From Loripinus fragilis (taxonomy: Eukaryota; Mollusca; Bivalvia; Lucinida; Lucinidae), in the NCBI GenBank assembly GCA_964019695.1, contig OZ026514.1, positions 99,920,845-99,984,844 of the forward strand: DNA of 64,000 nt, given 5' to 3'. The position numbers and the translations under genes were made by a program. This document shows positions 49,415 to 59,411 of the stretch, one piece after another (positions within the stretch are counted from its first letter, which is position 1; every line of letters starts with the position of its first letter). The notes under the pieces are model-generated. The model searched no databases, was not told the origin of the DNA, and worked only from the letters and a program-made list of their open reading frames with translations.

Positions 49415-50703
49415 TACTCGTCAAAAAAGTTCTGCACAACTGGGGGTTTATGGCAATTTATATCAAACACAGGTAACACCCGACTACATTATTTATATCA
49501 GCATTTAGTTCCATCTCTAAGGAACATTTTGTTAGAAACGGAAACAAAATCACACGAGAAATGTCTGAGAAACATGTGTCTAATGGTACCAGGGGTAGGC
49601 AATCAAAAATGACAGAATGATCGACTTTCAATGTTGTACTCGGTCAGTGAATCTGCACGGGATTATTTGGTGAAATCTACTTCAAAATCACATCACGATT
49701 CTTGTGCAAAAATTTGCACGAATTAAACAAATGTTTAACCAATTACATGACCAACTGTATACTTTGCATGACTTTTTTGTTAGAAAATAAGCTTCTTAAT
49801 TTTACCGAAATTGCATTTGAATTGTCAATGTTATTATGGCAAATAAAAGGCCTTTTAGAGCTTTGAGAAAACTTTCTGATGAAGAAAGAGCCCGGGAACT
49901 GGGTCGTATAGAGGCGGGCATTCGCCCACAGGATGTTGCTAACCTTTTTAGCGTTCATCGTAGCACCATTATTCGACTTCATGATCGTCATCGAGCAACG
50001 GGGACTGTTTCTGACCAACCCAGATCCGGACGACCGAAAGTTACAACCCAGCATGAAGACAGATACACTGCAGTCACTGTATCAAGGCGCCGCTTTGTGG
50101 ATTGGCCCAATCTGGAGAGAATGTTGAGACAACAACGGGGACCAGGTGCACGTCGCATCTCGGTGCAGACTGTCAGGAATATAGTTCGAGCTTCTGGGTT
50201 CAAATCCAGAAAACCTGCTAAAAAGCCTCAGCTTTCCCAACGGCACAGGGCTCTAAAGCGCCAGTTTTGTGAATGACACGGCAGATGGAATCAACAGCAA
50301 TGGTCACGAGTCCTCTTCTCTGATGAATTCAGGTCTTGTCTGCGAAAGGTGGATGGACGCATTCAAGTATGGCGTCGCAACGGGGAGAGACACTTAGAAC
50401 CTACTGTCCAACCAACAACAGCATACAACGGTGAAAGTTTTATGATATGGGCAGGTATTTTAGTTTAAAAGGAAGAACTGCCCTTGTCGTTGTGCCTGGG
50501 AACTTGAATGACTGACGGTACATTGATGAAATTCTCCGACTTCATGTTGTACCATATCTCCGTCAGATGGACCAGAATGCCATCTTTTAGGAGGACAATG
50601 CGAGGCCTATTGTGCCAGGACTGTGGACAACTTCTTGCAACTGAATGGTGTTCAGTGACTTGAGTGCATGTGGAATATTCTTGGCCGGGCAGTAAATAAA
50701 CAC
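49415..50703 (+). pseudogene. Tc1-like transposase pseudogene, 5' part
   Basis: The element probably starts at the TA-flanked TACTCGTCAAAAAAGTTCTG (49415). The transposase frame opens at 49836: MANKRPFRALRKLSDEERAR, an HTH part with VANLFSVHRSTIIRLHDRH, then SGRPKVTTQ and QTVRNIVRASG. In-frame TGA at 50274; beyond it WSRVLFSDEF (the middle catalytic Asp) and FMIWAGI are still readable, then TAA near 50467, more stops, and EDNARP near 50590. The usual third catalytic motif (PDLNPIE type) is destroyed. Reading stops at GRAVNKH (50703), where a 4.1-kb insertion begins. Clearly inactive. Confidence 0.88.
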
Positions 50704-50864
50704 CATATTTTCCGTAAAGCCCCCAGCTATTTCACACATCTAGAGCAATTTGCGCAACGCAGCCGATTCAACGCTATTTTTAAAAGTCAAAACTTGTTAA
50801 CAGATAATGATCACGTGACGCCCCCTATAAAACGGAAGCGACGTGCACGCCCAACTCATACTTT
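50704..50864. repeat. Left terminal repeat of the DIRS-like element
   Basis: GTAAAGCCCCCAGCTATTTC, GCAATTTGCGCAACGCAGC, AACGCTATTTTTAAAAGTCA, AATGATCACGTGACG and AAAACGGAAGCGACGTGCAC. Inverted at 54590-54729; the second half recurs in direct orientation at 53131-53204. Confidence 0.85.
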
Positions 50865-51010
50865 GTACAGCGTGGCAGGTGTACAGATTCAACAACAAGT
50901 CTATCTTACGAAGTAAGTTGGTGACAATTTATTGTTGCATTGTTGAAATTTAATTATGTATTTTGCTTGCCTTCTACGGACGAAGTCCTAGAGTTACTTT
51001 TGAATTCAGT

Positions 51011-52287
51011 ATGGCAAACGAGGGGGACGAAGTCTTCCTTAACGACCTGAATGAGTTTTCGGGTTTTGGGCCAGAGGATGTCGAACCGCGTAGCAGTTCT
51101 TCTGTGACGAAAAAACAAAAAGAAGCTAAATCAAAAAAGGCAAATAAAACTGGCCATGCTTCCAAAAAAGGTAAATCATCCCAACCAAAGGCGTCGATGT
51201 CGTCGGCACCACAGACACAGTGTGGGGCTAATACCCCTTCATTTGACCAGCTTTTGGCTGGTTTGATGGACCAGGAAATAGAAAAGTTGAGGCAAATGTT
51301 TGGGTTTGAAGAATACAATGCGGAAGAGACTCTTTTTTTTTATTTGGGGATGATTTGCCTAATTTACATATTGAGGTCAGTGAAGACCCAGATAATGAAC
51401 TTTCAACTGCCAAGAAATCCCCTAAAAGCAAAAAGCCTTTACAGCCTACAAATTTATCTCAAAATTTAATAGACGCCATGTTTGAATCTTATTCAGAAAA
51501 CCAAGATAACCAGGGTGATAATTTTTGGGATTTGCCAAGGGTAAAAGGACCTATTAAGGGGCCAGATATTTTAAATTCATTATCTAACTTAATTAACACT
51601 ACAAGTACCTCTCATTGTGCTACTGATGATTTGGTGGTAAAATACCGGGTGCCAGAAAATTGTGACAAATTATGTGCCCCTATGATAAATAATGAGATCT
51701 GGAAAATTTCGAATAAAAGAGCCCAGAGTTACGACAAATGTTTCTCTGACATTAAAAATTTAGTTGCTACGGGTATGGTACCGGTAACTATATTATTTGA
51801 AGTGGTTAAGCCTCATACTGCTGTAAATCAGAAGGCAAAAACACTGTTTTCTGATATTATAACCATGATGGGCCAGGTTTAGTATAATTTACCCCTTCGT
51901 AGAAGGTATATGATTTAGCCCCATTTGAAGAAGAAGTACCATAATTTATGCCATATTATATTTAGTATGCCTATTTCAAACAAGTTATTTGGGGATAATG
52001 TTTCTAAAGAGGTGAAAAATAGTGATACTGGCGTCTCTATCGCCAAAGATGGTTACAATTCTAATTATTATAGACCTTATAGAGGTAGACGAATGTTCCC
52101 CAATAGGGGCAATTATCGTGGTTCAGGCATTGGAGGCTTCAGATATCAGCCCTATTAGCAGTTTGGTAATATGGCACTTACTGTTGGCTATCAGAGAGGG
52201 TATCAACGTCAGGGATTTGGCTCATTTAGGGGTAGGAACCGAAAGTCATCAGCCACAGTTGCCAGTTCTCCAAACGATCTAGCTTAA
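51011..52287 (+). pseudogene. DIRS-like gag relic
   Basis: ATG at 51011 starts MANEGDEVFLNDLNEFSGF, then a Lys/Ser-rich part. Reading shifts frame at a run of nine T (51333-51341) and continues as NLHIEVSEDPDNEL, YRVPENCDKLCAPMINNEIW and VATGMVPVTILFE to a stop at 51880. Beyond it KKYHNLCHIIF, LFGDNV and an Arg/Gly/Tyr-rich tail (YYRPYRGRRMFPNRGNYRG) run to 52287 with two more stops. The order, including the RG-rich tail, fits DIRS-type gag as I know it. Inactive through one frameshift and several stops. Confidence 0.65.
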
Positions 52288-52489
52288 ATGAAGATCAGGT
52301 AAGTCCTGTTGGTAAAATTAAGTTCTGTTTCAATACTTGGCAAAAATATACAGATGGCCCCTGGATTTTGCAAACTGTTGCTGGGTACTTATTGAATTTG
52401 AAAAGGAGCCTTTTCAAGCTAATAAACCAAAGGAAATTAAGTTCTCAGAAGAGCAGAAAAAGTGTGTAGATTTGAAATTCAGGAATAAT

Positions 52490-53110
52490 TGAAAAAGGTG
52501 CCATTGTACAATTTGAATGGAAACAGAATCAGTTCATTTCCAACATATTTATTGTCCCTAAACCAAATGGCAGATTTAGTCCAATTATTAATTTGAAATA
52601 CACTGTATCTAAATTATTTTGTTTCCTATGAACATTTTAAACAAGAGGCATTTAAAACAGTTTAGATTTGGGTCAAGAAAATTACTATTTTACTAATATT
52701 GATATGCAAATGCTTATTTTTTCAGTCTCTGTTGAAAATTATTTCCGTCGATACCTAAAGTTCATTTGGAATGGCAAGCTGTTTGCCTTTGTTTGTGTCC
52801 CATTTCATTTGTCTTTGGCGCCAAGATTATTTACCAAGCTGTTGAAACCCATTTTCGCTTGGTTTAGACAACAGACTATTAGATGTTCATATTACATTGA
52901 TGATTCCTTAAATATGGACAGAAAGAAAGATGTTTGTGCAAAAGCGCATGTACCATTGCCCAGACCTTAGAGTCTTTAGGTTTTACCATAAATAAAAAAA
53001 CAGTACTTATTCCAACCCAGAAGATTGTTTTCTTTGGTTTTGTTATTGATTCAGTGAAATTTATGGTGTTCTTAACAGAAGAAAGATTGTTAAGATTTTT
53101 AATTTAGCAA
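52490..53110 (+). pseudogene. DIRS-like reverse transcriptase relic
   Basis: Readable blocks: GAIVQFEWKQNQFISNIFIV, PKPNGRFSPIINLKY, YFTNIDMQMLIFSVSVE, RYLKFIWNGKLFAFVCVPFH, LAPRLFTKLLKPI and YYIDDSL (catalytic Asp pair). A frame change near 52970 continues as LESLGFTINKKTVLIPTQ and FFGFVIDS. Several stops. LAPRLFTKLLKP with YIDDS is characteristic of DIRS-type RT rather than of the LINE at 40 kb. RNase H and recombinase parts are missing. Confidence 0.72.
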
Positions 53111-53212
53111 GATATTTATTAGGAGAAGAGATCAAAACTTGCTAACAGGAAATGATCACTTGGGGCCCCCTATAAAACGGAAGCGACGTGTACGCCCAAC
53201 TCATAATTTTAA

Positions 53213-53566
53213 CATATATGTTTTGTCGCCAACCTACCCATAACATTTTCTAAATTCTACTACAGACACTCAGAGTTAATTGTTAAATACAACATTGGGT
53301 TAAAAACTCTTCTGCAACAAGGCATATCAGAACCTATTTTTTATGGTGATTTAGTCTATAAATTCAAACGAATTGTTGGAAAACCTAATTTTAGTGATCA
53401 ATTCAAAAAGATAGTTAAACGTTATATAAGGGTTGGATATAACTTGGATATCATGCGACAATCTGCATGCCTAGTTGTAAACCCAATCACGGTTTATAGC
53501 TATGGTTTCCTCTTTAATTGCACTACGGTGGGTCAGGCCTCAGACTCTATGACGGCTCTGACGTAA
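53213..53566 (+). pseudogene. Open frame without ATG, recurrent bivalve repeat ORF
   Basis: 118 codons open to TAA at 53564-53566, with no Met until NLDIMRQ. Contains LLQQGISEPIFYGDLVYKFK, FKKIVKRYIRVGYNLDIMRQ and SACLVVNPITV, ending VGQASDSMTALT. I recall similar ORF ends in repetitive sequence of molluscs and cnidarians but cannot name a domain; its relation to the DIRS-like element is unclear. Confidence 0.5.
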
Positions 53567-53642
53567 AGCTTTAATCGGTGGGTTGGTGCCTGATGCTATC
53601 TGTAGCTGGACCCACCGTGGCTCAACTTGAGGTTTTCTTTAG

Positions 53643-54113
53643 CTCTGACTATCTGTGAGTCATGAGCCCTTCTCTTTGTTTCATCATGGTGTAGTAATTT
53701 GATTAGAGTGTTTTTCCATGATGATACATTGCATTAGTTAGATGGCCTCCATGCGAGCTGAACATTTTTTGTACTTCAACAACAGCAGAATCTAGGGCGA
53801 AGATTTGGTACCAGTAAAATGCATTTAAGCCCCCCCGGTGGCTTAGGCTGCTGTCCGTTCTAAGGCGGTGGTTCTGTTGTTGTTGACTTTCTGTTTATTG
53901 TTACTCCCATTGTGGGAGTCTGTAATTGTTCTATGTTTTGTTGTACGTTACTTTATGTCCATTTTAGTATTGCAATCATCTTGATGGGGAAGAGAGAGCT
54001 GATTGCTTTGCTTAATTTGTCTTCCTGGTGTCTCGTGATGGTTGAACGGCTCTTCCTCGCGGTGCCACGGGGTTGTCTGCAGTTTGTGATTGTGGTATTT
54101 CCTGATCATACTC
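53643..54113 (+). repeat. 460-bp repeat family m, copy 2
   Basis: From CTGACTATCTGTGAGTCATG to TTCCTGATCATACTCA, nearly identical to 22888-23350, with one extra C in the CCCCCC run at 53831 and small indels. High similarity implies recent movement or duplication. Confidence 0.8.
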
Positions 54114-54120
54114 ATTTACT

Positions 54121-54548
54121 ATTTTTGGGAGGGATAACCTTAAATCACTGAAAATAGTGGTGGGTTTGTATATGTGCTCAAGCATCTGGCTTTACTCAAA
54201 TAATGCCCCTCATCCTTCACAGCTGCTTCGATGATGGGACATTATTTTCTGTAAAGGCTCCAGCTATTTCACACATATACAGCAACTTTAAAAATTGGCA
54301 ACAAAACATCAACATTATAAAACAAAACCAATACAATAAAACTAACTGAAAACACCCTTTTTAATTAAACCATCTCTAAAAGAAATTTATAAGAAAAGGA
54401 CGCTTAAACCAAGCGAAAATGGGTTTCAACAGCTTGGTAAATAATCTTGGCGCCAAAGACAAATGAAATAGGACACAAACAAAGGCTTGAGCACATATAC
54501 AAACCCACCACTATTTCAGTGATTCGAGGTTATCCCTCCCAAAACTGT
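54121..54548. repeat. Inverted pair inside the DIRS-like composite
   Basis: TTTTTGGGAGGGATAACCTT onward (54121-54182) is inverted at 54486-54548 (TTCGAGGTTATCCCTCCC). 54411-54485 is the reverse complement of RT sequence at 52786-52860 (GGTTTCAACAGCTTGGTAAA). The DNA can fold on itself over this stretch. Confidence 0.8.
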
Positions 54549-54619
54549 TATGGGTAGGTTGGCAACAAAACATATATGTTAAAATTATGAGTTGGGCGTG
54601 CACGTCGCTTCCGTTTTAT

Positions 54620-54650
<31 letters not shown>

Positions 54651-54729
54651 ACGTGATCATTTCCTGTTAGCAAGTTTTGACTTTTAAAAATAGCGTTGAA
54701 TCTGCTGCGTTGCGCAAATTGCTGTATAT
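54546..54729. repeat. Right inverted terminal repeat with G27
   Basis: Reverse complement of the left terminal repeat and of 53131-53247 (ATGAGTTGGGCGTGCACGTC, AACATATATGTTAAAATTAT). A run of 27 G (54620-54646) stands where the other copies have CCCCCT. Confidence 0.85.
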
Positions 54730-54799
54730 GTGCTCAAGCTTCCAGCTTTACTTAAATAATGACCCTCATCCTTCACAGCCGCTTGGATGATGGGACATT

Positions 54800-54949
54800 A
54801 ATCAACACACACGACTTGCAGACTTACAGAGACTTCTTCTTCAAGAACGAGCTGCATTTCCTCAAAGGCAAGTACAGCGACTGGTGAATTCGACGAGGAG
54901 GAGACTCAATGAGTTTCCTGTGAATATTGGTGGATATACACATTATTGA
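54800..54949 (+). pseudogene. Tc1-like transposase pseudogene, 3' part
   Basis: Continues the interrupted frame: NQHTRLADLQRLLLQERAAF, QRLVNSTRRRLNEF and GGYTHY then TGA at 54947-54949, a typical Tc1 C-terminus. NQH repeats the NKH at the 5' break, which marks the duplicated target. No 3' inverted end was identified; the next element boundary is at 55040. Confidence 0.85.
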
Positions 54950-55039
54950 GAGAAGAAACTGTGATTTTGTCATTTTTGGCTTCAGCGGACGATTACTCAT
55001 GCATCAATGATGATATTCTTGTTTTGACTTCAGTATATT
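54950..55039. other. Spacer between the Tc1 relic and the inverted-repeat-bounded element
   Basis: 90 bp, no recognised feature. TGTCATTTTTGGCTTCAGC could be a decayed Tc1 3' end. Confidence 0.3.
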
Positions 55040-55112
55040 CACAGGGGGTTAACTCAGTCACAGTGCGGGGTGATTCTTTATGACAGTTGTCAATGATGCT
55101 TTATGAAAGGGT

Positions 55113-56599
55113 TACGGGTGCTTTATGATTTCCTTAATCAGTATAAGGTAGGTGATGGGAAACGGCATTAAACTTAAGATTTTCGAAGCCCGAAAGTATT
55201 TTATTTCTGTTAATTCATTTATTTGAAAAGCTAAAGGTTTTACTCTTTCAGTCTTTGCGATGACGGTTTATGTGTCGGGGATTAATTGGCGGTTTAATTA
55301 AGATAATGATAAAACCCATAATAAAATTCAGTATTTTTATCAAAGTACATACTCCATCAAAGATATTTAGCATACAACTTCAAGTTCAATCTAAATGTCT
55401 TTGAAAAATCAATTGTCTCCTCATGTAAAACTATAAAGAGTTTATTTTAAATGATAAATTATGACAAGCTAAAAACTGGTCATAAAGAATCATTAACACA
55501 TTTTGGTAACAGGTTCTTTACCAGCTCGAATGATGGATAACTGGTTCTTTATGAAAGGGTTCGGATGCTTTATGAAAGAATTGGCAAATATGTTAATGGT
55601 TTTAGGATCAAATATCAGGACAATTAGACCTATTACTACAGCCCTGGCTTGTTTATTGATTGAGTTAAGACTTAAAGTCCCAGTCAACAATATTTCTGTC
55701 ATGATGGGACTCCTCTAAGAGACAGGGAGAGACTAAAAGGGCCCAATCCCATCCAAATTTGCCCCAAGTCAAGCAAATCACGCCCTATCATTACGATTAA
55801 GGTTAATATTTATTTCAATATTATATCAGTGATGCCGAGACATAGCCTCTGAATTCGTTTCATTTAATTGTTATTTGATTTGATTGGCTGTCTATGGTAA
55901 ACAGCTGTGTTTATCATAACTACAATGTTCCTATGCAAGCCTACTGTAGGGCAGTTTACCATTACTTTTGCTCATTCTTATACAAGTTACTGGCAACTTG
56001 GTCTTCTTGAAACATCAGGAGAAGAAACAATTCTCCATGAAAAATATGCTGGGTGCGATCTCTTGTCTGCTTGCATATTAAGCAGATAGGCAACTGACCA
56101 AGCTACAGAGTCCAGATTGTTAGCTAAGCATCGCATGTGTCGCGTGTCCCAAGGGTGGGGGACAGAGGGTTTGCACCCCAGCTGGAAGACCAAAAGTTGT
56201 TATATGTTTCCTTAGAAATACTGTTTTTGACAACCTCAGGAAGAAGTAGGACCCCGTGGGCCCAATTGCTTCGAAAGGGAGGTCAGGTCCGCACTGCCCT
56301 CTGTGAAATAAAAAAACTAAAATAAAGATCTCAGGACACCCAGCCCCCCAGACAGAATTTTCTGGATCCCCCCATGCATCGTTAACATCCAAACCCTGCT
56401 TTCAGCATCCAGTACTGTATCCCGTACTGTATCCGCGACATCAATATGTCTTTTTTGAAACTCCCAATAGGAGCATGTGGTGGATTGATGGGGATGGGGT
56501 GGCTCAGCGTATTTTGAACGTCCCAATAGGCGGGGACTTAACATGAATAAGTGAGTTGAGCCTGACAGGTCAAAATAGCAGCATTTGGTTTTTGGTTTG
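55113..56599. other. Interior of the 5.8-kb element, left part
   Basis: Subterminal repeat sequence to about 55680 (GGTTCTTTATGAAAGGGTTC). 55740-56600 is unique sequence without a supported gene. The short frames at 55907-56631 overlap on both strands and show no family. Confidence 0.4.
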
Positions 56600-56755
56600 C
56601 TTGTCTTGGTTCTTGACGTCCGAGTCAACAATCTTTCAGTCTTGTCGGGATGGGTCTACCTTGGTGGATCTAGTACTAAAGCAGCGGGTAAAATACTGAC
56701 TCTGACGTCTCTGAGTCTCAAAATAGCAACCCTTCTATTGAGCCACTGCGCCCCA
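56600..56755 (-). mobile_element. tRNA-derived SINE, family b, degraded
   Basis: GTCGGGATGGGTCTACCTTG body and ATTGAGCCACTGCGCC head (minus-strand A-box). Part of the tRNA-like region is lost. Nested in the 5.8-kb element. Confidence 0.6.
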
Positions 56756-56864
56756 CACAGGCATGGAAGATTAAGGCAAACATTGTTCATAATAACTTTT
56801 ATCTTACTTGATATTCTACTCTTGATTAACAAAAAGAGACATGCAGACAACAACGATTTACATG

Positions 56865-56930
56865 TTTGGATTCTCAAAAGAAACGCCTCATTTAGACGGT
56901 TCTTTTGAGTACCCAAAAGAAATACAAATG
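56865..56930. repeat. Dispersed inverted pair of the 37-bp satellite motif
   Basis: TCTCAAAAGAAACGCCTCAT and GACGGTTCTTTTGAGTACCC form an inverted pair like that at 21612-21690. Confidence 0.65.
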
Positions 56931-57207
56931 AGTTTTTTTTTCAACATTCACAGACTTACCTCGCCTATTGATATAGCCAATCATTAGAATCTAACAATCA
57001 ACCTATAAAAAGCAGACTACTTGTGAACCCAGAAGCCAGATTTCTCGTTCTGGGTACCTGCAGTTGCAGTTATAGTTCTCTTCGGTGGAGTTGTTTTCTC
57101 ATAATTTGAAGACGAAAACAGAGCCTTCAGTCGGTAGATCTAGTATTAGTTATTGTATTCCGTGCAACATCTAACAATGCACAAAGCTGATGTAATATGA
57201 GAAACAT

Positions 57208-57614
57208 ACCGGGTAGGCGGCAATCGATTTTTGATCTACGTCTGTCGATAGAATTAACGTTTTTGATTGCCGCCTACCCGGTGTTTGTTTGTTTTTGTTG
57301 CTTTACGTCCCATGTCAACAGCTATGGTCATTGCGGGACGGTCAGTTCAGTTAACCACGCTTTTTCCCGAGCAGGCTTGAGCAAGCGGTTAACCAGTAAT
57401 TTGTGCACATACTTTAGCTTGTAACTGACAACAACCCTTCTTGAATAAATCAGCGGAAGGAGGAGAATGACCGTAGAAATTATTTCATGATCAATCTCCA
57501 CGAAAGTATGGTACCGGTTCGGGATCGAACTCGCGACCCCTGGATCTGCAGTCAGACACGCATCTGTAGCCAGACACGTTACCGATGCGTGTCTGACTGC
57601 AGAGCCTACCCGGT
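57208..57614. repeat. Perfect 18-bp inverted pair and third copy around SINE family a
   Basis: ACCGGGTAGGCGGCAATC (57208-57225) is exactly inverted at 57265-57282, immediately before SINE family a. Eleven bases of it (GCCTACCCGGT) recur at 57604-57614, immediately after the SINE, so the SINE is flanked by GCCTACCCGGT on both sides, consistent with a target-site duplication. Confidence 0.8.
57283..57600 (-). mobile_element. tRNA-derived SINE, family a
   Basis: Best-preserved head: minus-strand GACTGCAGATCCAGGGGTCG, CGAGTTCGATCC (B-box) and a rearranged A-box side where CAGTCAGACACG and its inverse abut. Body CAACAGCTATGGTCATTGCG. Flanked by GCCTACCCGGT repeats. Confidence 0.75.
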
Positions 57615-57645
57615 GTGATAAAGCCTATACGGGCGATAATCCTCA

Positions 57646-57962
57646 CTTAATGCACCAGTCATTTGTATCCACTGCTCCCTTAATGCACCAGTCATTTGTA
57701 TCCACTGCTCCCTCACCTACGGGGATTGGCGGGGATAGTGACTTCTCCCTTTTCAGAGTCCTGTGGGGACAAGCTGATGGCAACAACTCTACTCTTAGCC
57801 CCGCCCTACACTACAGAAAATCTTACAGGGGTAAGTGTCCCAATGTTAAAACCCCCGCAGTTCCCCGGTACTGCGGGGACAATCAAAAAGTACTTGCACT
57901 GCACCATAGCCCACCGCTATCCCCGTAGGTGGGGGGCGTAGATACAAATGACTGGTGCATAA
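57646..57962. mobile_element. MITE with TTAATGCACCAGTCATTTG ends, left end duplicated
   Basis: TTAATGCACCAGTCATTTGT...CCACTGCTCCC occurs twice in tandem at the left (period 33) and is inverted at 57940-57962 (ATACAAATGACTGGTGCAT). The inner arms CACCTACGGGGAT / ATCCCCGTAGGTG pair too. Confidence 0.75.
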
Positions 57963-58147
57963 GCCTTTAAGAAAACATCTCATACTTTTGTGGGCGTGGA
58001 CCCACCTCTCCCGCATCCCGACAAAATTTTCTGGATCCGCCCTTGAATAGTGTCTACTGCTTGGTAGTTTGAGGTACCACGAAAAGTGATAAAAGCATGC
58101 AAGCTGGCTCAAAGGCGCTCCGTGAATTTCTTCTTGAGCTATAAAAG

Positions 58148-58379
58148 CTACTGTCCTGCCAGGCAAGAGTGACAGTGACGTCATGTTTTGTTTACAATGT
58201 TATCAGGGACTTATAATCGATAGATCACTTGTGTATTAATCCTATCCACAGGATAAGATTAATACACAAGTGATCTATCGATTTGCGTTAGCTCAGCTCG
58301 AGTGTACAAGTTAATGCTTTACCTAACAAGTGTAAACAGAACATGACATCACTGTCACTCTTGGCTGGCAGGACAGTAG
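58148..58379. mobile_element. Palindromic MITE CTACTGTCC family, copy 2
   Basis: 232 bp, same ends and central palindrome as 4636-4866; the centre reads TCCTATCCACAGGATAAG. Inner arms ATCGATAGATCACTTGTGTA are exact. Nested in the 5.8-kb element. Confidence 0.88.
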
Positions 58380-58979
58380 CTAGACTTGAAATATTGGGTG
58401 TAGTTTTTTAAAATTGACAAAAACAACAAATTTGCGCCATCTGTCTGCAAAAATGCAAAAACATGTCGTCATTTGATGAGTGACAATCAAGTTTGAAAGT
58501 ATGCATAAAAATCAAAGGATGTTAGAAGCAAACAGCAACAGTCTGTTTAGGTCTACACTGTTTGCCTAAGAGACTTCAAAAACATTCAGCATACGACAAA
58601 CGCAGACAGCTTTTGTTGTAATTGGTAAGTGGATCAAATTAAAGCAATTCTAAAATCGATGTCCATGCACGTTAGAAGAAAATATTTCTAGTCTTACCAT
58701 AAACAAAAATGGTTATTGGGCGAGGTACTTCTATCACAGAGCGGGCACGATTTAAATTGCAAAATCTACAATTTTCCGTTTTAACGGGCCATATTTTTTT
58801 TAAATGGGTAATACAGAGCTAAAGTCCTTGTTTTTACGTCGTCTTGTGTTGATTGATATCTGTTTCATGAGGATATCTTAAACTGTACTGAGATACAGAG
58901 CTAGGGGACTCGAAGCATGTATGATCGATGGACAGACATCTGAGTTGAAGTTGTTACCTTGAACTTGTGAGATGGTGGC
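58380..58979. other. Unassigned interior of the 5.8-kb element
   Basis: A scrap of the AAACAGTGTAGACC hairpin family near 58545-58570 (CAGTCTGTTTAGGTCTACAC). Otherwise nothing recognised. Confidence 0.35.
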
Positions 58980-59168
58980 TGAGTGGATTCTTTATGTCCC
59001 GGTCAACAATCTTTCAGTTATGCCAGGACGGGTCTTATTGGGTTGAACCAGTATTAAGCAATGATGAATGTGTCTTGCTCAAGGACACAACGCAGTGACG
59101 CTGGTGAGGCTCGAATCCGCAACCACTCGGTTCTGAGTCAAGCACTCTATCACTGAGCCACAGCACTC
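58980..59168 (-). mobile_element. tRNA-derived SINE, family b
   Basis: Minus-strand A-box TGGCTCAGTGATAGAGTGC and B-box GCGGATTCGAGCC; body TGTCTTGCTCAAGGACACAA. Nearly complete. Confidence 0.78.
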
Positions 59169-59411
59169 CCTTGGAATGGTAGCGGTTGGTATGGATTCAT
59201 AAGGGAAATATTAGCATCTATGACGGATATCAGTCTAGTGGTACACCTTCATGCTATCGGTAATATTCGTATGAGAGTATAATTTTTATTGGGTCCTGTA
59301 GCACAGTCGGAGACAAGCCCAGTGGTTCATCTAGGGTTCGTAAGTTTCATTGCGACCCTACTAAAGTCCATTATTACCTGGAGATTGGTCATGAAAACGG
59401 ATATACGTTCA

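Larger units (their letters stand above)
50704..54799 (+). mobile_element. DIRS-like retroelement composite, deleted and rearranged
   Basis: 4096 bp inserted in the Tc1 transposase, flanked by AATAAACAC (50695) and AATCAACAC (54800). Parts: left terminal repeat 50704-50864; gag relic 51011-52287; RT relic about 52490-53110; a piece of terminal repeat in direct orientation 53131-53247; an open frame 53213-53566; 460-bp repeat family m 53643-54113; a right-end-to-left-end junction 54165-54290; an inverted RT fragment 54411-54485; and the inverted terminal repeat 54546-54729 with the right end to 54799. No tyrosine recombinase is readable. DIRS elements have inverted ends and an internal complementary region, which this layout recalls. 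Confidence 0.7.
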
